Below are positions 1 through 7,559 of a DNA stretch of 17,713 nucleotides, in pieces. Within the stretch, counting starts at the first letter, position 1. Every line of letters begins with the position of its first letter. The stretch spans positions 1-17,713 of the forward strand of contig JAZKZE010000133.1 in assembly GCA_045612485.1 (NCBI GenBank), in the 5' to 3' direction. The DNA comes from RGIG5327 sp045612485. GTDB lineage: Bacteria; Verrucomicrobiota; Lentisphaeria; Victivallales; UBA1829. Below the pieces are notes generated by a model that saw nothing but the letters and a program-made list of their open reading frames with translations, made no database searches and was not told the origin of the DNA. The position numbers and the translations under genes were made by a program.

Positions 1-861
1 CAGCTTCCCATGGATAAGATCGTCAACGGGATCAAACTCGGGTCTGAAACTCTTTCCGCTGACGGCGGGGCTGCTGCGGCAAGAGCGATCATGACAACCG
101 ATACCCGTCCTAAAGAACTTGCGGTATCTTTTACGGTCAACGGGAAAAAAGTTACCGTTGGCGGTATGTGCAAAGGAGCCGGAATGATCTCTCCGAAAAT
201 GATCGCCGCCCCCCATGCCACTATGATCTGCTGTGTCACCACTGATGCAAAAATCGACAATGGTCTTCTTTCCGCGCTGCTGGCAAAAAGTGTGGAAAAT
301 TCCTTCAACCGTATTACCGTTGATAACGATATGAGTACAAATGATACGGTCGTCGTTTTTGCCAACGGCGTTTCCGGCGTGGAGATCCTTCCCGGAACTG
401 CGGAAGAAAAAGCCTTTGCCGAAGCCCTCGGTATGGTGACAACCCACCTTGCCCGTGCCATTGTTTACGACGGTGAAGGAGTCACAAAATTTATAAGCGT
501 GGAAGTTTCCGGCGCAGCCAGTGATACCGATGCTGAAAAATGCGCCCGTGCCATTGCCAACAGTCCCCTCTGCAAAACTGCCTGGTTCGGCGGTGATCCC
601 AACTGGGGCAGGATTCTTGCCGCTGCCGGATATTCCGGAGCAAGTTTCCAGACCGAAAATTTCACTCTTTTCTTTGATGATGTCCCTGTGATCAAAGGAG
701 GACTTCCCGCAGGAACAGAAGAAAGCAAAATGGCGGAAGTCATGAAAAGAAGAGAATTTGCGGTCAGAGTGGATCTGGGGGCAGGAAAAAGTTCCGCAAC
801 AGTCTGGACAGGAGACTTTACCTACGATTATGTAAAGATCAATGCGGATTACCGTACCTGA
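1..861 (+). CDS. argJ: Glutamate N-acetyltransferase / amino-acid acetyltransferase ArgJ, 3' part
   Basis: ArgJ moves the acetyl group from N-acetylornithine to glutamate (and in bifunctional forms uses acetyl-CoA) in cytoplasmic arginine synthesis. The frame is open to the left edge; the first codons read QLP before MDKI, matching the family pattern before the middle of the protein, so the ATG at position 10 is internal and roughly the N-terminal third is missing. Visible family motifs, numbered from that Met: KGAGMI at 55-60, the self-cleavage site HA|TM with Thr71 as the expected nucleophile, GDPNWGRILAAAGYSG near 195-210, and the C-terminal INADYRT. About five extra residues (IAAPH) lie between the usual PxM and ATM of the cleavage site. 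The gene ends with two consecutive stops (TGA TAA). argB follows after 34 bases, so the two are probably cotranscribed. Mono- or bifunctionality cannot be told from sequence. Confidence 0.95.
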   Translation, partial: QLPMDKIVNGIKLGSETLSADGGAAAARAIMTTDTRPKELAVSFTVNGKKVTVGGMCKGAGMISPKMIAAPHATMICCVTTDAKIDNGLLSALLAKSVENSFNRITVDNDMSTNDTVVVFANGVSGVEILPGTAEEKAFAEALGMVTTHLARAIVYDGEGVTKFISVEVSGAASDTDAEKCARAIANSPLCKTAWFGGDPNWGRILAAAGYSGASFQTENFTLFFDDVPVIKGGLPAGTEESKMAEVMKRREFAVRVDLGAGKSSATVWTGDFTYDYVKINADYRT

Positions 862-895
862 TAAAAGAACAATTTTACCATAAGGAAATAAAAAA

Positions 896-1771
896 ATGGA
901 TAAACTTATCAAAAAAGCGGATGTGCTGATCGAAGCCCTTCCCTATATACAGAAGTTCCAGGGCAGTATCGTTGTTGTCAAATTCGGCGGAAGTGCCATG
1001 GAAGATCCTGCCGTAACAGCCAAGACCATGCGGGATATCGTTCTTCTGCGTGCCATCGGTGTGAAAGTCGTTGTCGTCCACGGCGGCGGCAAAGCCATCA
1101 GTGCCAGACTCAAAGAACTTGGCGTACAGAGTCAATTCTTCAACGGTCTGCGTATTACCGACGGCGATACCATCAATGTAGTGGATGATGTTTTGCACAA
1201 CAATACCAATAAAGCTCTTGTCGATGCCATCAAAAACTGTGACGGCAAAGGCGTTTCCATCTCCGGAAAATCCATCATGCGTGCGGAAAAACTCTATTCC
1301 GCAGATCCGGCAACAGGAGAAAAAGTGGATATCGGTTTTGTGGGTAAAGTCATTGCCGTAAATACCGCCCCTGTGCTTGACGCTCTGGAATATGATTTTA
1401 TTCCTGTCATCACTCCCCTTGCTGTGGATTTCTTCGGACAACCCTACAACATCAATGCCGATACTGCCGCCTGTGAGATCGCCAAAGCTCTCAAAGCGGA
1501 AAAACTGGTATTTTTGAGTGATGTTCCCGGAGTTCTGCGGGATCCGGCTGATGAGAATTCCCTCATCTCCCAGATCCATATTTCCGATGTACCCCGTCTT
1601 ATTGAGGAAAAAGTCCTTTCCGGCGGGATGCTGCCCAAGATCAAAAGCAGTGTGGAAGCTCTGGAAGCCGGTACAAGCAAGGTACACATGATCGATGGAA
1701 GGATCCTTCACTCCCTTCTGCTGGAGATCTTCACAGAAAAAGGCGTCGGTACAGCCATTCTGAAAGATTGA
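896..1771 (+). CDS. argB: Acetylglutamate kinase ArgB
   Basis: ArgB phosphorylates N-acetylglutamate with ATP, the second step of arginine synthesis, in the cytoplasm. The 291 residues are a full-length amino-acid kinase fold: VVKFGGSAM at 27-35 (Lys29, phosphate binding), VHGGGKAI at 61-68, the acetylglutamate-binding Arg in GLRITDGD (Arg86), YNINADTA at 184-191, FLSDVPGV at 206-213, and SGGMLPKIKS at 242-251 (Lys248, ATP site). The N-terminal helix (about residues 4-21, ADVLIEALPYIQKF) is the extra segment found in hexameric, arginine-inhibited kinases, so feedback inhibition by arginine is likely (inference from family knowledge). The ATG is preceded by a TAAGGAAAT ribosome binding site at about 879-887. 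The gene lies 34 bases after argJ and ends just before a strong terminator. Confidence 0.97.
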   Translation: MDKLIKKADVLIEALPYIQKFQGSIVVVKFGGSAMEDPAVTAKTMRDIVLLRAIGVKVVVVHGGGKAISARLKELGVQSQFFNGLRITDGDTINVVDDVLHNNTNKALVDAIKNCDGKGVSISGKSIMRAEKLYSADPATGEKVDIGFVGKVIAVNTAPVLDALEYDFIPVITPLAVDFFGQPYNINADTAACEIAKALKAEKLVFLSDVPGVLRDPADENSLISQIHISDVPRLIEEKVLSGGMLPKIKSSVEALEAGTSKVHMIDGRILHSLLLEIFTEKGVGTAILKD

Positions 1772-1782
1772 TCACTTTTCTT

Positions 1783-1823
1783 TTCCCCGCTGTGACTTAA
1801 ATTGCAGCGGGGAATTTTATTTT
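1783..1823 (+). terminator. Intrinsic terminator after argB
   Basis: A perfect 10-bp stem, TTCCCCGCTG (1783-1792) with CAGCGGGGAA (1805-1814), encloses a 12-base loop and is followed by TTTTATTTT (1815-1823). It should end the argJB transcript. It sits only 15 bases before the next start codon (1839), so it may also act as a partial terminator or attenuator for the acetyltransferase gene. Confidence 0.88.
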
Positions 1824-1838
1824 AAAGAAAGGGCTTTT

Positions 1839-2603
1839 ATGCATACATATTCTTCCCTGAAAAAAGATCTTCTGCAAAGCTGCCTTCAGCCTTCTGATAC
1901 CGTTCTTATCCATTCATCCATGAAAAGCATTGGAAATGTGGAAGGCGGGGCAGATACTGTTCTGGATGTGCTTATGGACTTCTTCGGCAAAGAGGGACTT
2001 CTTGTATTTCCCACACTCTCCTACAATATCTACGGACAGGAGGAAAAAATTTTTTCTCCGGAAAAGACGCCCTCTGTTGTGGGGCTTCTTACAGAAATGT
2101 TCCGGAAGAGACCCGGTGTGATCCGGTCATTACACCCGACTCATTCGGTGGCGGCATACGGGAAAGATGCGGAAGGATTCTGTGCCGGACATGAAAAATT
2201 TTCCACTCCCTGTGCCAGAAGATCCCCCTGGGGGAAATTGTATGACAGAAAGGCAAAGATCCTTTTCATCGGTACGAAAAGTATTGGATGCAGTACATTT
2301 TTTCATGGGGTGGAAGAGTTCCTTCCTGTACCGGGAATGTTTGAAAAGGAGTCTTATAATCTGAAACTGGAATATTCCGATGGTTCCATTGAAATCATTC
2401 CCTCTCTGCGCCATAACGGACATCATAATAAATATTACGCTCTCACCATGCCGTTATTACGGGAAAAAGAGGCATTATGTGAAACAAAATTCGGTGATGC
2501 AGCCTGTTTCCTGCTGGATGCTGCAAAAAGTGCAGATATTCTTCTTGCGTTGCTGAAAGAAAATCCCTTTTTCTTTACGGAGGAATTTCAGGAGAAAAAA
2601 TAA
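1839..2603 (+). CDS. AAC(3)-family N-acetyltransferase
   Basis: A 254-residue member of the Antibiotic_NAT (aminoglycoside 3-N-acetyltransferase-like) family, which uses acetyl-CoA to acylate an amine. Family signatures seen: DTVLIHSSMKSIG at 20-32, GLLVFPTLSYN at 53-63, the hallmark RSLHPTHSVAAYG at 96-108 with the expected catalytic or acetyl-CoA-contacting His99/His102, SPWGKL at 129-134, and GCSTFFHGVEE at 150-160. The length is typical. Many chromosomal relatives act on small metabolites or sugar nucleotides rather than antibiotics, and nothing here (no mobile element, no resistance genes) points to drug resistance, so no substrate is assigned. A GAAAGG sequence at about 1827-1832 is the probable ribosome binding site. 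There is no room for a promoter between the argB terminator and this gene, so it must be read through from argB or from a promoter inside argB. Confidence 0.88.
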   Translation: MHTYSSLKKDLLQSCLQPSDTVLIHSSMKSIGNVEGGADTVLDVLMDFFGKEGLLVFPTLSYNIYGQEEKIFSPEKTPSVVGLLTEMFRKRPGVIRSLHPTHSVAAYGKDAEGFCAGHEKFSTPCARRSPWGKLYDRKAKILFIGTKSIGCSTFFHGVEEFLPVPGMFEKESYNLKLEYSDGSIEIIPSLRHNGHHNKYYALTMPLLREKEALCETKFGDAACFLLDAAKSADILLALLKENPFFFTEEFQEKK

Positions 2604-2630
2604 TCTTGATATAAGATTTTATTCTGATAA

Positions 2631-2667
2631 AAAAATGCCGTATTCCGGAAAAGAATACGGCATTTTT
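2631..2667. terminator. Bidirectional intrinsic terminator
   Basis: Perfect 15-bp inverted repeat: AAAAATGCCGTATTC (2631-2645) with GAATACGGCATTTTT (2653-2667), loop CGGAAAA. The A-run on one side and T-run on the other give a U-tract in either direction. It lies between two converging genes (the acetyltransferase ending at 2603 and DUF4838 gene A ending at 2699) and should stop both. Confidence 0.92.
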
Positions 2668-2698
2668 TATTATGGAAACAGCGGATGATCCGCCTCTT

Positions 2699-4966
2699 TC
2701 AAAGATCATTTTTTTCTTTGGAAACAAGAAAGACTCTTTTCCAGATTCCGCCGGCACCGTTTTTATCTTCCACACGGACAATGACGAATTGGGGGGTACG
2801 GGCGTCGCCTTTTATGTGGTTTGTAATATCCACAGTAAAGGGAGTTGTCCAGTCATTAGCCTTGACATAGGGACGGTAATGGATCTTTTCCCCGTTGAAA
2901 TAGATGGTACAGCTTTCATCCACACCACCGAAATAGAGGTAGATATTGCGTTTACCCAGCCAGTCGGAGGGTATTTTGATACTGGTGGCATACCAGGCGA
3001 TCCCGTCATAATTTTTTGTAAGATCCCGGATCTCTTTGGTAATGACTTTGTAATGGGCATAGGGTTTTTCCCAGTTTCTGTTGGTTGCCATCACATGTTT
3101 CCATTTGAAATAATTTCTCCCTGCTTTGTACCACTCTTCTTTCTCGCCCACATCTTTGGGGTCAAGTTTGAACTTCCAGAAAAGTTCAGTCTGTTTGAAG
3201 GGAGGGGTGAATTCGGCAAGATCCATGACTCTCTTCAAACCGGCAACGTCGCCATAATACTGTTCAGACTGGTGAAGGATCGTCAATTTATGTTCCTTAC
3301 GGTATTTCAGAAGAGCCAGAGAATCTTTATCATTCTTTTTGGCGACAGCATTGAAGAAGAGACGGCCGTGTTCGTTAAAGTCGGCAAGACGTTTTACCAA
3401 TGCTTTCTGATCTGCGGTAAGACCGGGGATTTTCATGGCATCATCAAGATATTTGCCGGCTTTCACAAAGTCGGATTCTTTATAATAGGGTGTGATATTT
3501 CTTACAAGACCTCTGGAATAGTTGTAGAACGTACCAAGATCGGTGATCTTGTCCACATTTTTTTCAATGCGTTTTTCCCAGACCTCTTTCCGCCAGTATT
3601 CAAAATATTTTCTCACATTGTTTCCGGCTTTTCCATAGACAGCCAGATAGTGAGCAAAACACTCTTCAAAACTTGCAGAGGGGTTCTGCATGGTTCTTGC
3701 AAGGATATAGTCGGAAAGCTGTACAGAGGGGTTGAGAGTTTTTCCTGCATCATAGTCAAAGCCGATACAACCCTGATCGATCATAAACCGCATCACATTA
3801 TAGAAATGTTTTTCAAAACCTGCAGGCAGACACATCATAGAGTAGAAATGGTGCCGGTTGGGACGGTAGAAGAAGTGTTTAAGTCCCACATTTTTCCAGG
3901 AGGAAATATATTTTGTAAGGGAAGGCATGGTGGCGTTGGTGGGAACGATACCTATAACAATATCTTCCGGCAGTTTCTCCCTTCTGGGAGCATCATGGGA
4001 GGCATTGTAGGCATACATGGAAATTTTCGCATCCTTGCGGTATTTTTTAGCTTTTGCCAGAACATTGTTGGCAAAGTAGACATAACGGTCACCGAGAGCG
4101 TGTGTCCAGTCTTTTTTCTGGGCGGGGGTAAGCACATCCAGCTTCATGCAGTTTTCACAATGGCAGGAGAGATTGTCGGGAGCATCATTTTCACAGAGAT
4201 TGATATATTCTGGCATTCCTGCTTTTCTCCAGTCGGCAATGACCTGATCCCATACCTTTTCATTACTGACGCATAACGCAATGGCTTGCATCATACCGGG
4301 AGAAAGTTTTTGGGCTACATCAGCATTGTTTCTTCCCAGCCATGTGGGATAGCGTTTGCCGTAATTGAGAGCAAAGTATTCCGGATGGGTTTTCCCGAAT
4401 CTTTTCCACCAACGGGTGAAAGCGTGACCGTAAGGAGGAGGATTGTGGAGTCCCATTCTCATACGGCGGATCCAGACGCCCTGACTGCGGATCCACCGGA
4501 TATTCAGGGAGGGAATGAATTTTCCTTCGGTTTTGCTTACAGTTACCGGATTGCGTTTATCTGCAACGATAATATCCGTTCCGGGCCAGCGGACATTCAA
4601 CGCCTCTTCCAGAAAGGTGTAAATAGCGTGACTGGTACCGTAATCCCGGAAGGAGTCGCCGAAGAAATAGGCGGCTTTGTCTGTAATGACATATCTTCCT
4701 TCTTCCCCTTTGAAATCCATTTTTGTTCCTTTGGGGGCAGTTCCCACATAAAATACATATTTCCCTGCGGGGATTTTGGAGGCGGGAACAATGGCAACTT
4801 TACCGCCGCCTATAAGTTCCAGATGTTTTTTCAAATCATCTGCGAGAGACTTCTGTGATTTATTTTTCATTACGATCACAGAATTGGCAAGATCGATCTT
4901 CACATCTTTTGCAAAGAGGGATACTCCGGCAAATATAAGCAGAAGCACGATTAGAATTTTTTTCAT
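2699..4966 (-). CDS. Secreted DUF4838 protein A (glycoside-hydrolase-like)
   Basis: The 755-residue protein begins with a signal peptide (MKKILIVLLLIFAGVSLFA, cleavage expected before KD at 20). Residues about 20-150 resemble the GH20b/GH67N alpha-beta domain that precedes many glycosidase barrels (LADDLKKHLELIGG, EEGRYVITDKAAYFFGD, AIYTFLEEALNVRWPG). Residues about 150-450 should form the DUF4838 TIM-like barrel, with HNPPPYGHAF (174-183), HPEYFALNYGKR (194-205) and a four-cysteine cluster C258, C268, C270, C273. A helical stretch follows to about 590. Residues about 595-755 look like a galactose-binding jelly roll (IYLYFGGVDESCTIYFNG). It probably acts on glycans outside the cytoplasmic membrane; substrate and catalytic residues are unknown. 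The start is supported by AAAGGAAA 7 bases upstream. It groups with protein D. Promoter at 5043-5070, terminator at 2631-2667. Confidence 0.85.
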   Translation of the reverse strand: MKKILIVLLLIFAGVSLFAKDVKIDLANSVIVMKNKSQKSLADDLKKHLELIGGGKVAIVPASKIPAGKYVFYVGTAPKGTKMDFKGEEGRYVITDKAAYFFGDSFRDYGTSHAIYTFLEEALNVRWPGTDIIVADKRNPVTVSKTEGKFIPSLNIRWIRSQGVWIRRMRMGLHNPPPYGHAFTRWWKRFGKTHPEYFALNYGKRYPTWLGRNNADVAQKLSPGMMQAIALCVSNEKVWDQVIADWRKAGMPEYINLCENDAPDNLSCHCENCMKLDVLTPAQKKDWTHALGDRYVYFANNVLAKAKKYRKDAKISMYAYNASHDAPRREKLPEDIVIGIVPTNATMPSLTKYISSWKNVGLKHFFYRPNRHHFYSMMCLPAGFEKHFYNVMRFMIDQGCIGFDYDAGKTLNPSVQLSDYILARTMQNPSASFEECFAHYLAVYGKAGNNVRKYFEYWRKEVWEKRIEKNVDKITDLGTFYNYSRGLVRNITPYYKESDFVKAGKYLDDAMKIPGLTADQKALVKRLADFNEHGRLFFNAVAKKNDKDSLALLKYRKEHKLTILHQSEQYYGDVAGLKRVMDLAEFTPPFKQTELFWKFKLDPKDVGEKEEWYKAGRNYFKWKHVMATNRNWEKPYAHYKVITKEIRDLTKNYDGIAWYATSIKIPSDWLGKRNIYLYFGGVDESCTIYFNGEKIHYRPYVKANDWTTPFTVDITNHIKGDARTPQFVIVRVEDKNGAGGIWKRVFLVSKEKNDL

Positions 4967-5014
4967 TTTTTTCCTTTCTTTTTATTATTTATGTGATTTG
5001 ATTTTTTGCTTTAC

Positions 5015-5038
5015 CGGAAAGAATAAAATATTTTTCCG
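5015..5038 (-). other. Hairpin at the 5' end of the gene A transcript
   Basis: On the minus strand CGGAAA (5038-5033) can pair with TTTCCG (5020-5015) around a 12-base A/T loop. The predicted transcription start (about 5036) falls at its upstream edge, so the hairpin would form the 5' end of the mRNA, where such structures can protect transcripts. The stem is only 6 bp and could be chance. Confidence 0.35.
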
Positions 5039-5042
5039 TTAT

Positions 5043-5070
5043 AGTATAGTCAAAATAATTTGAAAGTCAA
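5043..5070 (-). promoter_or_regulatory. Predicted sigma70-type promoter of DUF4838 gene A
   Basis: Minus strand: -35 TTGACT (5070-5065), a 16-base spacer, and -10 TATACT (5048-5043). It lies between the terminator of gene B and the start of gene A, giving a leader of about 70 bases. The same TTGACT with a 16-base spacer occurs at the pilin 2 promoter (11878-11905). Confidence 0.65.
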
Positions 5071-5133
5071 GTTTTTTTATGAAATAAGAGAAATAAATTC
5101 ATGTAAAAAGAATCACAGAAACCGTGTTTCAAT

Positions 5134-5163
5134 AAAAAAAGGCAGGTTTTCACCTGCCTTTTT
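5134..5163 (-). terminator. Intrinsic terminator of DUF4838 gene B
   Basis: Perfect stem GGCAGGT (5141-5147) with ACCTGCC (5152-5158) and a 4-base loop, flanked by A7 on the left and T5 on the right. On the minus strand the stem is followed by a T7 tract. It lies 18 bases after the stop of gene B (5182) and separates B from the promoter of A. Confidence 0.9.
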
Positions 5164-5181
5164 AAGCTCACCGCAATCAGA

Positions 5182-7443
5182 TCATTTTTCTTTGGAAACC
5201 AGGAAAACCTCTTTCCAGATCCCACCGGCACCGCCTTTATCTCCCACTCTTACTGTAATATACTGGGGAGTACGGGCATTGCCTTTTACAAATTTTGTAA
5301 TATCTACAGTAAAGGGTGTTGTCCAGTCGCTGAGATTGACATACGGTCTGTAATGGACTTTTTCCCCGTTCACATAAATGGTACAGGAATCATCCACAGC
5401 TCCGAAATAAAGATAAATATTGCGTTTACCGAACCAGTCCGCAGGGATCCGCATGTCTGTGGCATACCAGGCAAACCCGTTATAATTTCTGGTAAGATCC
5501 CGGATCTCTTTTGTGATATTTTTATAATGGGCATGTGGTTTTTCCCAGTTATTGTTGGTTGCCATCACATGTTTCCATTTGAGATAATTTCTACCCTCTT
5601 TGAACCATTCTTCCTTCTGCCCGGCATCACCGGGATCAAGTTTGAATTTCCAGAAAAGGGGAGTTTTGAGGAAGGGGGGAGTAAATTCTGCGAGATCCAT
5701 TACCCTTTTCAAACCGGCAATATCCCCATAATACTGTTCAGAATAATGCAGGATCTGAAGATTGTTTTTCTTACGGTATTTCAGAAGGGCAAGGGAGGAT
5801 TCGTCTGTTTTTTCCGTAAGGGCAATATAGAAAAGACGGCCGTGTTCATTGAAGTCAGCAAGGCGTTTGACCAATGCTTTCTGTGTACAGGTAAGTCCGG
5901 GGGACTTCATAGCTGCATCAAGATATTTGCCTGCCTTTACAAAGTCGGCTTCTTTGTAGTAGGGAGTGATATTTTTTACAAGTCCCCTGGAATAGTTGTA
6001 GAATGTGCCCAGAGTTGTAATTTTATCAATATTTTTTTCAATGCGTTTTTCCCAGACATCTTTCCGCCAGTATTCAAAATATTTTCTCACACTTTCCCCT
6101 GCATTGCCATAGGCTTCCAGATAATGCCTGAAGCATTCTTCAAAACTTGCCGAAGGATTCTGCATGGCTTTGGCAAGGATATAATCCGAAAGCTGAACGG
6201 AGGGATTAAGGTTTTTATTACTGTCATAATCCACACCGATACATCCCTGTCCGACCATGAATTTCATTACATTATAAAAATGTTTTTCAAACCCGGCAGG
6301 CAGACACATCATCGCATAATAGTAATGACGGTTGGGACGGTAAAAAAAGTGTTTGAGCCCCATTTTCTTCCAGGAGGAAATATAATTTTCCAGAGAATCA
6401 AGAGTAAAGGAGGTGGGAACGACACCGATGACCACATCGTCAGCCAGTTTTTCTCTTCTGGGAGCATCCTGGGAGGCGTTATAGGCATACATGGAAACTT
6501 TCACATCCTTGCGGTATTTCTTTGCCCTTGCAAGGACATTATTTGCAAAATAGACATAACGGTCGGCAAGAGCGTGCGTCCAGTCTTTCTGCTGTTCAGG
6601 AGTGAGAACGTCCAGTTTCTTGCAGTTTTCACAATGACAGGAAAGCACATCCGGAGCATCATTTTCGCAAATATTCACATACTCGGGCATTCCCGCCTTT
6701 TTCCAGTTTTCAATGATTTTATCCCAGACTTTTTCATTGCTTACACAAAGAGCAATGATCCTGTCATATTTTTGTGAGGCAAGCACCTGTGCCATATCCC
6801 CGGAACGTCTTCCGGGAAATGTGGGAGCGCGTTTCCCCTGATTGAGAGCAAAAAATTCCGGATTGGTTTTGCCGTATTTTTTCCACCAGGAAGTAAATGC
6901 GTGTCCATACTGGGGGGGATTATGGAACCCCATTTTCATACGCCGGTTCCAGATCCCCTGTTTGCGGATGCCGCGGATATTCAGTTCAGGAATGAATTTG
7001 CCTTCCAGTTTGCTGACAACAACAGGATTGCGTTTGACAACAGCAATGTGATCCGGACCGGGCCAGCGGACATTCAGTGCTTCTTCAAGGAAGGTATAAA
7101 CAGCATGACTGATCCCCTGATCATATTCTGCATCACCGAAGAAATAGGCAGCCTTTTCTGTAATAAGGAATCTTCCCTCTTCCCCTTTGAAGGTTTGTTT
7201 TGTTTCTCCGGGTGCAAATCCCACATAAAAGACATATTTTCCGGCAGGGATCTTTGACGCGGAAACGATAGGTACTTTACCGCCTCCAATCAGTTCCAGA
7301 TGTTTCTTCAGATCTTCAGAAATTACTTTCAGGGATCCCTTTTTCTGTACGATCACAACATTTTTAAGATCGATATGCACATCTTTTGCAAAAACCGCCG
7401 CTGCCGCCGTTAAAAGCAGAAGTATTGTTAGAAATTTTTTCAT
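5182..7443 (-). CDS. Secreted DUF4838 protein B (glycoside-hydrolase-like)
   Basis: 753 residues with the same layout as protein A: signal peptide (about 1-19, ending AAVFA before KD), a GH20b-like domain to about 150, the barrel region with HNPPQYGHAF (174-183), NPEFFALNQGKR (194-205), the cysteine cluster C259, C269, C271, C274 and FFYRPNRHYYYAMMCLPAGF, then a C-terminal jelly roll (IYLYFGAVDDSCTIYVNG). It groups with C rather than A or D: both carry RAPT..GR..GDMAQ.LAS.KY..II near 205-230, one residue longer than in A and D, and VRVGDKGGAGGIWK near the end. The start is supported by AAAAGGAAAA before the ATG. Only 116 bases separate it from gene C, and C's terminator occupies that gap. No convincing promoter was found there, so expression may depend on readthrough from C. 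Confidence 0.85.
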   Translation of the reverse strand: MKKFLTILLLLTAAAAVFAKDVHIDLKNVVIVQKKGSLKVISEDLKKHLELIGGGKVPIVSASKIPAGKYVFYVGFAPGETKQTFKGEEGRFLITEKAAYFFGDAEYDQGISHAVYTFLEEALNVRWPGPDHIAVVKRNPVVVSKLEGKFIPELNIRGIRKQGIWNRRMKMGFHNPPQYGHAFTSWWKKYGKTNPEFFALNQGKRAPTFPGRRSGDMAQVLASQKYDRIIALCVSNEKVWDKIIENWKKAGMPEYVNICENDAPDVLSCHCENCKKLDVLTPEQQKDWTHALADRYVYFANNVLARAKKYRKDVKVSMYAYNASQDAPRREKLADDVVIGVVPTSFTLDSLENYISSWKKMGLKHFFYRPNRHYYYAMMCLPAGFEKHFYNVMKFMVGQGCIGVDYDSNKNLNPSVQLSDYILAKAMQNPSASFEECFRHYLEAYGNAGESVRKYFEYWRKDVWEKRIEKNIDKITTLGTFYNYSRGLVKNITPYYKEADFVKAGKYLDAAMKSPGLTCTQKALVKRLADFNEHGRLFYIALTEKTDESSLALLKYRKKNNLQILHYSEQYYGDIAGLKRVMDLAEFTPPFLKTPLFWKFKLDPGDAGQKEEWFKEGRNYLKWKHVMATNNNWEKPHAHYKNITKEIRDLTRNYNGFAWYATDMRIPADWFGKRNIYLYFGAVDDSCTIYVNGEKVHYRPYVNLSDWTTPFTVDITKFVKGNARTPQYITVRVGDKGGAGGIWKEVFLVSKEK

Positions 7444-7488
7444 TTTTTCCTTTTCAGCATTTTATCCGGTTTATTCTATCCGGCAGAT

Positions 7489-7525
7489 AAAAAACGGGGC
7501 TGATATAATTGCAACAGCCCCGTTT
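7489..7525 (-). terminator. Intrinsic terminator of DUF4838 gene C
   Basis: Perfect 11-bp stem, AAACGGGGCTG (7492-7502) with CAGCCCCGTTT (7515-7525), loop of 12 bases, with a minus-strand T6 tract (7494-7489). It stands 34 bases after the stop of C and about 45 bases before the start of B. Confidence 0.9.
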
Positions 7526-7543
7526 ACATTATTCGATAAAATA

Positions 7544-7558
7544 CCCGGTCATACCGGG
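7544..7558 (-). other. Small GC-rich hairpin directly after the gene C stop
   Basis: CCCGGT (7544-7549) pairs perfectly with ACCGGG (7553-7558) across a 3-base loop. The hairpin begins one base after the TGA stop of gene C (7562-7560) and precedes the main terminator. It has no U-tract, so it could be an mRNA 3'-end stabilising stem or simply chance. Confidence 0.4.
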
Positions 7559-7559
7559 A

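Noticed and set aside
875..1711. Minus-strand 278-residue frame opposite argB
   Set aside because: Same-register shadow of argB, which has every acetylglutamate kinase motif.
1839..2603. Antibiotic (aminoglycoside) resistance gene
   Set aside because: Only family-level similarity is visible. The gene sits beside arginine synthesis genes with no mobile elements, so a resistance role is not supported.
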